This document shows, piece after piece, positions 6,876 to 15,933 of a stretch of DNA of 64,000 bases. The notes beneath the pieces are model-generated. The model saw nothing but the letters and a program-made list of their open reading frames with translations. It was not told the DNA's origin and made no database searches. The stretch is from Kitasatospora albolonga (GTDB lineage: Bacteria > Actinomycetota > Actinomycetes > Streptomycetales > Streptomycetaceae). How positions within the stretch are numbered: position 1 is the first letter of the stretch; every line of letters begins with the position of its first letter. The DNA is taken from contig CP020563.1 in assembly GCA_002082585.1 (NCBI GenBank), positions 372,001 to 436,000 of the forward strand, given 5' to 3'. The position numbers were made by a program, and so were the translations under genes.

Positions 6876-8765
6876 ATGGACATGGAAGTCACCGCATGGA
6901 CATCGCTGCACAGCGCGATGAACGCCGAACAGGACCGACGCCCCTTCTCCCGGGCGGCGCTACGCCGCATCCTGGTCTTCGCCCGGCCCCATAAATCCCG
7001 TATCTACCGATTCCTCCTGCTCAGTGTGGTGACCGCGCTGCTCGCGGTGGCCACCCCGGTCCTCGCCGGGCGCGTGGTCGACGCCATCGTGCGGGGCGCG
7101 GACCCCGGTACGGTCACCCGGCTCGCCCTGCTGATCGCGCTGATCGCGGTCGCCGAGGCCGGGCTCGGGCTGCTCACCCGGTGGCTGTCGGCCAACCTCG
7201 GCGAGGGGCTGATCCTCGACCTGCGCACGGCGGTCTTCGACCATGTGCAGCGGATGCCGGTGGCCTTCTTCACCCGCACCCGGACCGGCGCCCTGGTCAG
7301 CCGGCTCAACAACGACGTGATCGGCGCCCAGCGCGCGTTCAGCAACACGCTCTCCGGAGTGGTCTCCAACCTGGTCACCCTGCTGCTGACGCTCGCCGTG
7401 ATGCTCACGATCTCCTGGCAGATCACCGCGCTCGCGCTCGTCCTGCTGCCCGTCTTCGTCGTCCCCGCCCGCCGTATGGGGGCCAGGATGGCCGGGATGG
7501 AGCGCGAGGCGGCCAGCCACAACGCCTCCATGGGCAACCAGATGACCGAGCGGTTCTCCGCCCCCGGCGCCACCCTCGTCAAACTGTTCGGGCGCCCGGC
7601 GCGGGAGTCCGCCGAGTTCGCCGAGCGGGCCCGCCGGGTGCGGGACATCGGGGTGCGCTCCGCCATGGCGCAGTCCGCGTTCATCACCGCCCTCACCCTG
7701 GTCTCCGCCCTCGCGCTCGCCCTGGTCTACGGGCTCGGCGGCTACTACGCACTGCGCGGCACCCTGGACGCGGGCGCCGTGGTGGCCCTCGCCCTGCTGC
7801 TGACCCGGCTGTACGCCCCGCTGACCGCGCTGGCCGGGGCCCGGGTCGAGGTGATGAGCGCGCTGGTCAGCTTCGAGCGGGTCTTCGAGGTGCTGGACCT
7901 GAAGCCGCTGATCGCCCAGAAGCCGGACGCCCGCGAGGTGCCGGAGGGCCAGGTCTCGGTGGAGTTCGAGAAGGTCTCCTTCGGCTACCCCTCGGCGGAG
8001 AAGGTCTCCCTCGCCTCGCTGGAGGAGGTCGCGACGCTGGACAACCGGGGCGGCACCCCGGTCCTGCACGAAGTGTCCTTCCGCGCCGAACCCGGGCAGA
8101 TGATCGCCCTGGTGGGTTCGTCGGGCGCGGGCAAGTCGACGATCGCCCAGCTGCTGCCGAGGCTGTACGACGCGGACGCCGGTTCCGTACGGCTGAACGG
8201 TGTCGACGTACGGGATCTGAGCGCCGACTCCCTCCGCGACACGCTGGGGATGGTCACCCAGGACGGGCACCTCTTCCACGAGTCCGTACGGGCCAATCTG
8301 CTGCTCGCCCGGCCGGACGCCTCCGAGGACGACATCTGGGACGCCCTGCGCCGCTCCCGGCTGGAGGGGCTGATCGCCTCGCTGCCCGAGGGGCTGGACA
8401 CGGTGGTGGGCGAGCGCGGGTACCGGCTCTCCGGCGGTGAGCGCCAGCGGCTCACCATCGCCCGGCTGCTGCTGGCCCGTCAGCGGGTCGTCATCCTGGA
8501 CGAGGCGACCGCGCACCTGGACTCCACCTCCGAGGCCGCCGTCCAGGAGGCGCTGGCCGAGGCGCTGGAGGGGCGGACCGCCGTGGTGATCGCCCACCGG
8601 CTCTCCACCGTGCGGGCGGCCGACCAGATCCTGGTGGTGGAGGCGGGCCGGATCGTCGAGCGCGGCACCCACACCGAACTGCTCGCGGCGGGCGGGCGGT
8701 ACGAGGAGCTGTACCGCACCCAGTTCGAGCGGCCGTCGGCGGACGAGGCCCAGCCGGTCGGCTGA
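6876..8765 (+). CDS. ABC exporter half-transporter (fused TMD-NBD)
   Basis: A 629-residue type IV ABC exporter subunit. Residues about 30-330 are the six-helix transmembrane domain; about 360-620 form the nucleotide-binding domain with Walker A (GSSGAGKST), Q-loop (TQDGHLF), signature LSGGERQRL, Walker B with catalytic Glu (VVILDEATAHLD) and H-loop (IAHRLSTV). All catalytic elements are intact, so a homodimer is plausible. A roughly 25-residue insertion (KVSLASLEEVATLDNRGGTP region) sits between the first NBD strands. No ribosome-binding site precedes the ATG at 6876, in line with the leaderless promoter just upstream. The MerR-type promoter suggests induction by a toxic or redox-active compound. 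Confidence 0.9.
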   Translation: MDMEVTAWTSLHSAMNAEQDRRPFSRAALRRILVFARPHKSRIYRFLLLSVVTALLAVATPVLAGRVVDAIVRGADPGTVTRLALLIALIAVAEAGLGLLTRWLSANLGEGLILDLRTAVFDHVQRMPVAFFTRTRTGALVSRLNNDVIGAQRAFSNTLSGVVSNLVTLLLTLAVMLTISWQITALALVLLPVFVVPARRMGARMAGMEREAASHNASMGNQMTERFSAPGATLVKLFGRPARESAEFAERARRVRDIGVRSAMAQSAFITALTLVSALALALVYGLGGYYALRGTLDAGAVVALALLLTRLYAPLTALAGARVEVMSALVSFERVFEVLDLKPLIAQKPDAREVPEGQVSVEFEKVSFGYPSAEKVSLASLEEVATLDNRGGTPVLHEVSFRAEPGQMIALVGSSGAGKSTIAQLLPRLYDADAGSVRLNGVDVRDLSADSLRDTLGMVTQDGHLFHESVRANLLLARPDASEDDIWDALRRSRLEGLIASLPEGLDTVVGERGYRLSGGERQRLTIARLLLARQRVVILDEATAHLDSTSEAAVQEALAEALEGRTAVVIAHRLSTVRAADQILVVEAGRIVERGTHTELLAAGGRYEELYRTQFERPSADEAQPVG

Positions 8766-8777
8766 GGAAGGCCCCGC

Positions 8778-9038
8778 TCAGCGGCGGACGAGGCGGGGGC
8801 GTCCCGCGGCGCGCAGGCGCCGCAGGGCGTCCCCGCCGCAGCCGCGCAACTGCTTGGGCGAGACCCGGGCGCGGTGCCCGCCGTTGGTGACGAGCGCGTT
8901 CACGGAGGTCATCGGGTCCGCCGCCATGGACTTGGCCAGCAGCACACCGACCACCAGCGGGAGCAGCGTGACGGCGAGGGCGGTGCCCGCGGTGGTGACG
9001 TGCTGGATACGGGGGCGGCGGAGGGCTTCGGAGTCCAT
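8778..9038 (-). CDS. Small single-pass membrane protein, unknown function
   Basis: An 86-residue hypothetical with one hydrophobic helix (TAGTALAVTLLPLVVGVLLAKS, split by the limit of what is quoted: about residues 16-37) between basic flanks. The C-terminal half is Arg/Gly-rich. I recognise no family. It is convergent with the ABC exporter gene (12 bp between stops) and could be its antisense neighbour with its own promoter. The ATG at 9038 was selected as the last start upstream of the helix; the ribosome-binding site is weak. The 250 bp beyond it (9039-9290) hold only GC-rich, CGTACG/ACGCCCGC-type simple repeats before the next gene. Confidence 0.5.
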   Translation of the reverse strand: MDSEALRRPRIQHVTTAGTALAVTLLPLVVGVLLAKSMAADPMTSVNALVTNGGHRARVSPKQLRGCGGDALRRLRAAGRPRLVRR

Positions 9039-9290
9039 GGCCCCATTCGAACAGCGGCGGGGCGGCGGAACATCGGGGCGGGTACTCAGCGGTGACGGCA
9101 CCACATACTCAGACGCCCGCCCACTCGGACGCCCGCGCCCGAGGATGCCCGCACACGTACGTACCCGCATGCGTACGTGCCTCCGTGAGCCCGTGCCCGT
9201 ATCCGCGTACGCCCGCATACTCCGGCGCCCGTACGGGGACGCTGGGGACGCGGCCACGGACGGCCGCCGGACCATGGGAGGACGACGCCG

Positions 9291-9935
9291 ATGAGTGACG
9301 ACCCCGGAGAGCGGGCGGGGCTCCCCGCCGCGACGGTGTTCGACGCGCTGGGGGCCGAGTACGAGCGGGCGTTCGCCGGTTCGGCGGCCCACCACGCCTC
9401 GCTGGACCTGCTGCTGGAGCGGCTCGGACCGGGCAGCCGGGTGCTGGACGTGGGCAGCGGGACCGGCGTACCGACGGCGCGGCGGCTGGCCGGGGCGAGG
9501 CACCGGGTGGTGGGCGTCGATGTCTCCCCGGTGATGACCGCCCTGGCGGCCCGGCAGGTGCCGGACGCCGAGTTCCGCCTCGGGGACGTGCGTGAGCTGC
9601 CGTGGGAGGACGGGGAGTTCGACGCCGTCTGCGTCTACTTCTCGCTGCTCCAGATGTCCCGCGGCGAGCAGGCGGAGCTGCTGGGGCGGCTGGCCCGGGC
9701 GGTGCGGCCCGGCGGCCTGCTGGCCGTGGCCACCGTGCCGGTGGACGTGGCGGAGGCGAGCGCGGTGTTCATGGGGCAGCCGGTCGTGGTGTCGAGCTTC
9801 GGCGAGGAGGAGTTCACCGCCCTGGTGGCCGGGGCGGGGTTCGCGGTGGAGGAGCGGCGGAGCGTGCTGTTCACCCCGGACCACCCAGCGGGCGCACCAG
9901 AGCCGCATCTCTTCCTGCACGGCCGCCGCGTCTGA
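9291..9935 (+). CDS. Class I SAM-dependent methyltransferase
   Basis: A 214-residue methyltransferase of the Methyltransf_11/25 type. Motif I is SRVLDVGSGTGVPTARRL (residues about 49-66), the acidic end of strand 2 is VVGVDVSPVMTALA, and motif II/III are FRLGDVRELPWEDGEFDAV and AVRPGGLLAVATVP. The substrate cannot be inferred. A GGGAGGA ribosome-binding site precedes the ATG with suitable spacing. It ends just before a very strong hairpin, so it is a single-gene transcript. Confidence 0.85.
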   Translation: MSDDPGERAGLPAATVFDALGAEYERAFAGSAAHHASLDLLLERLGPGSRVLDVGSGTGVPTARRLAGARHRVVGVDVSPVMTALAARQVPDAEFRLGDVRELPWEDGEFDAVCVYFSLLQMSRGEQAELLGRLARAVRPGGLLAVATVPVDVAEASAVFMGQPVVVSSFGEEEFTALVAGAGFAVEERRSVLFTPDHPAGAPEPHLFLHGRRV

Positions 9936-9962
9936 CGGCCGCGCCTCTTCCGAAGTGCCCGT

Positions 9963-9998
9963 GAAGTGCCCCCGGCGGACCGCCGCCGGGGGCACTTC
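9963..9998 (+). terminator. Strong factor-independent-type hairpin
   Basis: A perfect 16-bp inverted repeat (9963-9978 with 9983-9998; arms begin GAAGTGCCCCCGG) around a 4-nt loop, 27 bp after the methyltransferase stop. No clear U-tract follows, as is usual for Streptomyces terminators of this kind. Confidence 0.8.
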
Positions 9999-10009
9999 CG
10001 CATGTCCTG

Positions 10010-10270
10010 GCCCTGCTGTCCCGCAGGGCTCGAACACCCCATTGGCAATCACAAAGAACAAGCCGAATGAATGACAAGAATGGCGCATTCGCGTTCCTTC
10101 ACGAGAAGGTAATGCGATAGCAAAGTTCTCGTCTATATGCTGAGCTGTACTCGTATCCACCGAATCGCCAAAGGAATGGCCGGACACGTTCAACGACCGG
10201 TAAAACATGAGGTGAAGCGCAGTACCTAATTCCGAACACGCATACGGATTTAAGCAACGCATTCGTCAAT
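10010..10270. other. AT-rich non-coding stretch
   Basis: About 260 bp with a base composition clearly lower in GC than the rest of the window, with A/T runs such as AACAAAGAACAAG-like and TAAAACATGAGG-like segments. No open frame of convincing codon bias crosses it on either strand. It ends about 310 bp before the SulP gene; that remaining part (10271-10581) is normal high-GC DNA without a gene I can support. It could be the promoter/leader of the transporter or the remains of acquired DNA. Confidence 0.5.
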
Positions 10271-10581
10271 ATGCCCCGACCACACCGCTCCCCGGCACCC
10301 CCGGATGCAGGAGGCAGGCCACCTTGGACCCGCTTGTCGAACACCCCCGGACTTTCACCCGGCACGGCGCCGCGAACGCAAAGGAGACCGGCCGCCCCGC
10401 GCACGGCCGGCCCCCCAGACCCGCCCGCGTGGGCCGGGGCATCGTGCACCCCGGCCCGATCAGCGTTCACCGGCCGGAGAGCGGCCTGTTGTCCGGCCGC
10501 CTCTGACGGCTTCCCGCCCCCCACCCGTCCACGCCCGGCCCCCGCCGGGAGCGGACCTCACCCTCAAGGGAATCGTCACCC

Positions 10582-12051
10582 GTGATCTCCGTGAAGGAAC
10601 TCAAGAACCCCCACGTCGTACGGCGCGACCTGATGGCGTCGCTCGTCGTCTTCCTGGTCGCCCTCCCTCTCTGCCTCGGCGTCGCCGTCGCCTCCGGCGT
10701 ACCGGCCGAACTCGGCCTGGTCACCGGGATCGTCGGCGGGATCGTCGTCGGTCTGCTGCCGGGCAGCAAGCTCCAGGTCAGCGGGCCCGCCGCCGGGCTC
10801 ACCGTGCTCGTCTACGAGGCGGTCACCGAATTCGGCCTCGCCACGCTCGGGCCGATCGTCCTGGCCGCCGGACTGCTCCAGGTGGTCATGGGCGTGGCGC
10901 GCTTCGGCCGCTGGTTCCGGGGCATCTCCGTCTCCGTGGTGCAGGGCATGCTCGCCGGGATCGGCCTGGTCATCGTGCTGGGCCAGCTGTACGCCATGGC
11001 CGACACCGAACAGCCCGGCACCGCCCTCGCCAAGCTGGCCGGACTTCCCTCCCTGGCCGTCGAGATCGCCACGAACAACGAGGCCCTCACCGCCTTCGGC
11101 CTGGGCGCCGGGACCGTCGCCGTGCTGCTGCTCTGGCCGAAGCTCCCCGCCCGCGTACGGATCGTCCCCGCGCCCCTCGCCGCGGTCGGCCTGGCCACCG
11201 CCGTCGCCGCCCTGGCCGGGCTGCGGCCCCTGGTCGCCGATGTGAACGGCCTGCTGCACGCCATCGAACTGCCGGGGGCGGCCGAATTCGGCAACCTGGC
11301 GAACGTGGCCGTCATCGGCACCGTCCTCGCCTTCGCCCTCATCGCCTCGGCCGAGAGCCTGTTCAGCGCGGCGGCCATCGACCGGATGCACGACGGGCCC
11401 CGTACGGACTACGACAAGGAGCTCGTCGCGCAGGGCGTGGGCAACACGATCTGCGGGGCGCTCGGCGCGCTGCCCATGACGGCGGTCATCGTCCGCAGCG
11501 CGGCCAACGTCCAGGCCGGGGCCACCACCGCGCTCTCCCGGGTCGCCCACGGTGTGTGGCTGCTGCTCTTCGCGGCGCTGCTGCCCGCCGCCATCGGCAT
11601 CATCCCGCTCGCCTCGCTCGCCGGAATCCTGGTGCACGCCGGATGCAAGCTGGTGCCCTGGAAGGAGTTCGGCCCGCTCTGGCGCGAACACCGCGGGGAG
11701 GCCGTGCTGCTGGCGGTCACCGCGCTGGCCATCGTGGTGACCAACCTCTTCGAGGGCGTGGTGCTGGGGCTGCTGCTCGCCGTGGTGAAGTCGGCCTGGG
11801 AGACCTCCCACGTACAGCTCTCCACCCGCGAGCTGACCGGCGGCCGGGTCGTGGTGACGCTCACCGGCAACGCGACCTTCCTGCGGCTGCCGCGCATCCT
11901 GGAGCAGTTGGAGAAGCTGCCGCAGGACCAGCCCATGGAGCTGGACCTCAGCGGTCTGCGCCACCTCGACCACGCCTGCCGGGTGGCACTGGAGAACTGG
12001 GCGCGCCGCCACAACGACGCGGAGACCGACCCGGTGACGATCCGCCGGTAG
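10582..12051 (+). CDS. SulP-family inorganic anion transporter
   Basis: A 489-residue SLC26/SulP-type permease with about 12-14 membrane segments. N-terminal DLMASLVVFLVALPLCLGVA and LVTGIVGGIVVGLLPGSKLQVSGPAAGL are the conserved family signature; ERxxSAAAIDRMH-like sequence (AESLFSAAAIDRMHDG) follows. Residues about 410-489 form a short STAS-like C-terminal region (LDLSGLRHLDHACRVALENW). Substrates in the family are sulfate, bicarbonate or chloride; many bacterial members pair with a carbonic anhydrase, which is absent here. The GTG at 10582 is preceded by AAGGGA; another in-frame GTG lies at 10591. Confidence 0.9.
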   Translation: MISVKELKNPHVVRRDLMASLVVFLVALPLCLGVAVASGVPAELGLVTGIVGGIVVGLLPGSKLQVSGPAAGLTVLVYEAVTEFGLATLGPIVLAAGLLQVVMGVARFGRWFRGISVSVVQGMLAGIGLVIVLGQLYAMADTEQPGTALAKLAGLPSLAVEIATNNEALTAFGLGAGTVAVLLLWPKLPARVRIVPAPLAAVGLATAVAALAGLRPLVADVNGLLHAIELPGAAEFGNLANVAVIGTVLAFALIASAESLFSAAAIDRMHDGPRTDYDKELVAQGVGNTICGALGALPMTAVIVRSAANVQAGATTALSRVAHGVWLLLFAALLPAAIGIIPLASLAGILVHAGCKLVPWKEFGPLWREHRGEAVLLAVTALAIVVTNLFEGVVLGLLLAVVKSAWETSHVQLSTRELTGGRVVVTLTGNATFLRLPRILEQLEKLPQDQPMELDLSGLRHLDHACRVALENWARRHNDAETDPVTIRR

Positions 12052-12066
12052 CCCCGGGCTCCGGCC

Positions 12067-12909
12067 CTACGCGGCCGTACGGGTCGCCGAGCGCTTCACA
12101 TAGGCGCCCGGCGTCTCGCCGAAGTAGCGGCGGAAGGCGAGGATGTAGCCGTTGGTGGAGACGAAGCCGACCCGGGCGGCGACCGTGCTCACCATGTGCC
12201 CGGCGGCAAGCAGTTGCAGCGAGTGGTTGAGGCGCACCCGGGTGCGCCATTCGGAGAAGGCGAGCCCGGTCTCGGCGCGGAAGGCCCGGCGCAGGCTGGT
12301 CGAGCTGGTGTAGAGGCTCTCGGCCCACTCGGAGGCCGTACGGGCATCCCCCGGGTTGCGCATCAGCTCACCGGCCACCGTCGCGGCGGACCGTCCGGTG
12401 GGCTGGGGCAGCGGCAGGACGTCACGGTGACCGGAGCAGAGGGCGGCGAAGACCGCCGGGTCCTCCTCGGTCGGCTCCGACGCGCGCATCCGGCTGAGCA
12501 GCAGCTGCCGCTGGGCGTCGGAGACGTTGACGCTGGTCACCTCGGAGTAGGGCAGGCGGTGCAGCTCGGGGTCGAAGTTCTCCGGCACCACCAGGGAGTC
12601 GGGGGCGAAGCGGGCGCTGTGCGGGATGCCCGCGGGAATCCAGAGCGCGACCGACGGGGAGAGCTCGTGGTCGCGGCCGAGGGCGGTGACGACGATCCGG
12701 CCCAGCGGCACGTGGAGGAACTGGTGGAAGGCGTGCACATGGGTCGGGTGTCCCCCGGCCGCGATGAAGTCGTCGTCGACCGGGGTCCCGGGTGCGGGCT
12801 CGGCTCCGGTCGGGGCCACGGTCCGCAGGGCAGCTTCCGCCACACCGTCCTCCAAGCAGCGCGGGGCCCGTTTGTTGACCCCTGATTGTGAGCGGAACGG
12901 CTCCGGCAT
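12067..12909 (-). CDS. AraC-family transcriptional regulator
   Basis: A 280-residue regulator with an N-terminal cupin-like sensor (HAFHQFLHVPLGRIVV; ALWIPAGIPHSARF) and a C-terminal AraC double helix-turn-helix (about 180-275: STSLRRAFRAETGLAFSEWR; ARVGFVSTNGYILAFRRYFG). It is divergent from the iron-siderophore importer operon, with an iron-box-like sequence in between, so it probably activates that operon in response to a siderophore or iron state, as YbtA/PchR-type regulators do (inference). The ATG at 12909 is the furthest in-frame start; a shorter protein starting around residue 22 is possible. Confidence 0.88.
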   Translation of the reverse strand: MPEPFRSQSGVNKRAPRCLEDGVAEAALRTVAPTGAEPAPGTPVDDDFIAAGGHPTHVHAFHQFLHVPLGRIVVTALGRDHELSPSVALWIPAGIPHSARFAPDSLVVPENFDPELHRLPYSEVTSVNVSDAQRQLLLSRMRASEPTEEDPAVFAALCSGHRDVLPLPQPTGRSAATVAGELMRNPGDARTASEWAESLYTSSTSLRRAFRAETGLAFSEWRTRVRLNHSLQLLAAGHMVSTVAARVGFVSTNGYILAFRRYFGETPGAYVKRSATRTAA

Positions 12910-12928
12910 TGGACCGCCCCAAAGCTGG

Positions 12929-12947
12929 ATAAGGGTAACCTAACCTG
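12929..12947 (+). promoter_or_regulatory. Iron-box-like operator (DmdR/IdeR type)
   Basis: On the minus strand the site reads AGGTTAGGTTACCCTTAT. It shares most positions with the actinobacterial iron box TTAGGTTAGGCTCACCTAA, including the AGGTTAGG half and the spaced CC-T/TA partner. It lies between the AraC regulator gene and the FecCD operon, where a DmdR1 repressor would control one or both. Confidence 0.6.
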
Positions 12948-12980
12948 CCGCTTGCCCAGGTGAGGAGCCCAGGAATCCCC

Positions 12981-14033
12981 ATGTACGCCACGTCCCCGCC
13001 GGCGACATCACCACCACCGCCGCCCCTGGCGAGGACCTCCTCCTCGCGCGGTACGGCTCTGGTGGTGACCGCCTGCGCCGTCCTCTTCCTCGCGGTCGTC
13101 GCGAGCATCGCGCTCGGCTCCCGTGACATCTCCCCGCCGGAGGTGGTGCGCATCCTGCTGCACCCCGACGGCACCGGTTACAACAGCCATGTCCTGTGGA
13201 CCGAGCGCATCCCGCGCACCCTGCTCGGGCTGACCGTGGGGGCCGCGCTGGGCGCCTCGGGGCTGATGATGCAGGCGCTCACGATGAACCCGCTGGCCGA
13301 CCCAGGCATCCTGGGCGTCGAGCAGGGCGCGGCGATGTTCGTCGTCCTCGGCATCCTGTTCCTGGACATCACGGGGGTCACCGGCTACTTCTGGCTGGCC
13401 CTGGCGGGGGCCGGGATCACCTCGGCGCTGGTCTACCTGATCGGGACCCGGACCAACGCGGGCAGCTCCACCCTCGGGCTGGTGCTGGCCGGGGTGGCGC
13501 TCGCCGCCGTGATGTCCTCGCTGATCACCCTGCTGGTCGTACGGGACGAGGCGGTCTACGCGCACCTGCGGTTCTGGTCGGTGGGTCAGCTCACCGGGCG
13601 GGCGAAGGTGCTGGACGAGATCCTGCCGTTCGCGGTCGCCGGACTGCTGCTGGCGCTGCCGTTCGGGCGCACCCTGAACGTGCTGAGCATGGGCGAGGAC
13701 GCGGCGCGCGGCCTCGGGGTGCGGGTCGAGCGGGCCCAACTGCTGGGCGCCGCGGTGGCGGTGCTGCTCTGCGCGGCCGCCACCGCCGCCGTGGGGCCGG
13801 TGGCGTTCGTCGGTCTGGTGGCCGCCCACTGCGCCCGGATGCTGGCGGGGGCCGACCACCGCTGGTCGCTGCCGCTGTCGATGGCGTGCGGGGCGATCCT
13901 GCTGATCGGCGCGGACATCGCGGGCCGGCTGGTGCTGGGCCACGGCGAGATCCAGGTGGGCGTGATGACGGCGGTGGTCGGCACCCCGTTCTTCGTCTGG
14001 CTGGCCCGCCGCCGGAATCTGGTGCGTGTCTGA
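12981..14033 (+). CDS. FecCD-family iron-siderophore ABC permease 1
   Basis: A 350-residue BtuC/FecD-type permease with about ten membrane helices. Family signatures are RIPRTLLGLTVGAALGASG, NPLADPGILGV (the EAA-like NPLA motif that contacts the ATPase), and the C-terminal GPVAFVGLVAAHCARMLAG and VGVMTAVVGTPFFVWLARR. The N-terminal 20 residues are Pro/Ser-rich. The ATG at 12981 is used; a longer GTG start at 12960 would overlap the GTGAGGAG ribosome-binding site. The stop overlaps the next start (ATG at 14033), showing translational coupling with the second permease. Confidence 0.92.
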   Translation: MYATSPPATSPPPPPLARTSSSRGTALVVTACAVLFLAVVASIALGSRDISPPEVVRILLHPDGTGYNSHVLWTERIPRTLLGLTVGAALGASGLMMQALTMNPLADPGILGVEQGAAMFVVLGILFLDITGVTGYFWLALAGAGITSALVYLIGTRTNAGSSTLGLVLAGVALAAVMSSLITLLVVRDEAVYAHLRFWSVGQLTGRAKVLDEILPFAVAGLLLALPFGRTLNVLSMGEDAARGLGVRVERAQLLGAAVAVLLCAAATAAVGPVAFVGLVAAHCARMLAGADHRWSLPLSMACGAILLIGADIAGRLVLGHGEIQVGVMTAVVGTPFFVWLARRRNLVRV

Positions 14034-15130
14034 TGGAGCTGCTGATACGTTCCACCGCCCCCGGTTCCACGCCCGGTTCGGCGCCCGCCTCCGCGCTCCG
14101 TACGGCGACCCTGGCCCGGCTGCTGGCGGACCGGCGGGCCCGGTCGCGGCGTACGGCCCTCACCGTCGCCGTCCTCACCGTGCTGCTGCTCGGGCTGCTC
14201 GCCGCCTCGGTGCTGCTCGGCGGGGTGGGGCGGGTCGACCCCGCCGACGTGCTGCCCGCCGCGTTCGGGATGCGTACCGGACTCGCCGACTACATGATCT
14301 TCCGCATCCGGATGCCGCGCGCCCTGTCCGCCCTGCTCTCCGGCGCGCTGTTCGGCCTGGCCGGGGCGCTGTACCAGCGGCTGATCCGTAACCCGCTGGC
14401 CACCCCGGACATCGTCGGGATCTCGGCGGGGGCGGGGGCCGGTGCCGCGACCGTGCTGCTGCTCGCCCCGGCCCTCCCCTTCGGCACCCCGCTCGCCGCC
14501 GTCGCCGGGTCGCTGGTGCTGCTGGGCCTGGTGTACGCGCTGAGTCTGCGCGGCGGGCTGAACACCTACCGGCTGGTGCTGGTGGGGATCGGGCTGAGCG
14601 GGGTCTGCACCGCGTACACCAACTACCTGTTCAGCCTGGCCGACCAGCACAGCATCGCCGTCGCGATGCGCTGGCTGATCGGCAGCGTCAACGGGGCCGA
14701 CTGGACCGGGGTGTCCACCCTCGCCGTCGGGCTCGCCGTCTGCGTGCTCTGTGCCGCGCGGCTCGGCCGCCCGCTGGGCAGCATGTCGCTCGGCGACGAC
14801 CTGGCCACCGGGCTCGGCACATCGGTGCCCGCCGCCCGGGTCGCCGTCCTCGCCCTGGGCGCGGGGGCGGCGGCGCTCGCCACGAGCGTCGTCGGGCCGA
14901 TCGGGTTCGTCTCGCTGATCAGCGGGCCGATCGCGGCCCGGCTGGTCGGCGCGGACCGGGCCTTCGGGCTCGCCCCGTTCGTCGGCGCGGTCCTGGTGCT
15001 CGGCGCGGACGTCCTCGCCCAGAACGCCCCTCTGATCAGCCCGGTCCCGACCGGGGTCCTCACCGCGCTGCTCGGCGCGCCCTACTTCGTCTGGCTGATC
15101 CTTCGGCGCAGACCCGGAGCCACGTCGTGA
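14033..15130 (+). CDS. FecCD-family iron-siderophore ABC permease 2
   Basis: A 365-residue partner permease, likely forming a heterodimer with the preceding one. It shows RMPRALSALLSGALFGLAGALYQ, NPLATPDIVGISAGAGAGA, and VVGPIGFVSLISGPIAARL, the BtuC/FecC family landmarks. A roughly 40-residue Ala/Arg/Ser-rich cytoplasmic segment precedes the first helix. The ATG overlaps the upstream stop codon (TGATG arrangement), and its own stop overlaps the GTG of the ATPase gene, so all three are translated as one unit. Confidence 0.92.
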   Translation: MELLIRSTAPGSTPGSAPASALRTATLARLLADRRARSRRTALTVAVLTVLLLGLLAASVLLGGVGRVDPADVLPAAFGMRTGLADYMIFRIRMPRALSALLSGALFGLAGALYQRLIRNPLATPDIVGISAGAGAGAATVLLLAPALPFGTPLAAVAGSLVLLGLVYALSLRGGLNTYRLVLVGIGLSGVCTAYTNYLFSLADQHSIAVAMRWLIGSVNGADWTGVSTLAVGLAVCVLCAARLGRPLGSMSLGDDLATGLGTSVPAARVAVLALGAGAAALATSVVGPIGFVSLISGPIAARLVGADRAFGLAPFVGAVLVLGADVLAQNAPLISPVPTGVLTALLGAPYFVWLILRRRPGATS

Positions 15131-15930
15131 CCCACCACATCGAAGCCCGCTCCATCACCGCCGGGTACGGCAAGGTCCCGGTCATCGACGGTCTGTCGGT
15201 CGCGATCCCGGCCGGGGAGATCACGGCGCTGGTCGGCCCGAACGCCTGCGGGAAGTCCACCCTGCTGAAGTCCGTCGCGCGGCTGCTGCCGATCGCCTCG
15301 GGCTCGGTGCTCCTGGAGGGCTCCGACATCCACGCGATGCCGACCCGCGAGGTGGCCCGGAAGCTGGGCATCCTGCCGCAGTCCCCCATCGCCCCGGAGT
15401 CCATCACCGTCGGCGATCTGGTCTGGCGGGGCCGCCATCCGCACCGCAGGTTCGGCCAGCGGCGGACGGCGGCCGACGACGGGCTGATCACCGACGCGCT
15501 GCTCGCCACCGGGACCGCCGAGCTCATCGACCGCCCGGTGGACGAGCTCTCCGGCGGCCAGCGGCAGCGCGTCTGGATCGCTCTGGCGCTCGCCCAGGAC
15601 ACCCCGGCGCTCCTGCTGGACGAGCCCACCACCTACCTGGACATCGCCCACCAGTTCGAGGTCATGGACCTGCTGGGCGATCTCAACGAGAAGACCGGCA
15701 AGACCATCGTGCTGGTCTCCCACGACCTCAACCAGGCCGCCCTGTACGCCGCGTCGATCGTCGCCATGCGCGACGGCCGGATCGTGCACCAGGGACCGCC
15801 CGAGCATGTGCTCACCGAGGAAACCGTCGCCGACGTGTTCGGTCTGAACTGCGTCGTCGTCCCCCACCCCCGTACCGCGAAGCCCCAGATCTTCCCCCTG
15901 GGCCGCCGCACCCTCACGCTGGAGAAGTGA
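15127..15930 (+). CDS. FecE-type iron-siderophore ABC ATPase
   Basis: A 267-residue ATP-binding protein with Walker A (GPNACGKSTLLKS), signature LSGGQRQRVWIALAL, Walker B (ALLLDEPTTYLDIAHQ) and H-loop (VSHDLNQAALYA). The LDIAHQ extension after Walker B and VWRGRHPHR segment are typical of FepC/FhuC/FecE proteins. It energises the two upstream permeases. The GTG start overlaps the preceding stop in a GTGA arrangement. Confidence 0.93.
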   Translation: MTHHIEARSITAGYGKVPVIDGLSVAIPAGEITALVGPNACGKSTLLKSVARLLPIASGSVLLEGSDIHAMPTREVARKLGILPQSPIAPESITVGDLVWRGRHPHRRFGQRRTAADDGLITDALLATGTAELIDRPVDELSGGQRQRVWIALALAQDTPALLLDEPTTYLDIAHQFEVMDLLGDLNEKTGKTIVLVSHDLNQAALYAASIVAMRDGRIVHQGPPEHVLTEETVADVFGLNCVVVPHPRTAKPQIFPLGRRTLTLEK

Positions 15931-15933
15931 ACG

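Noticed and set aside
9039..9290. Possible small ORFs upstream of the methyltransferase.
   Set aside because: Translations follow simple GC-rich repeats (Arg/Pro/Thr-rich) with no start-site support.
10099..10581. ORFs across the AT-rich stretch and the leader of the SulP gene.
   Set aside because: No codon bias, no ribosome-binding site and no recognisable sequence.
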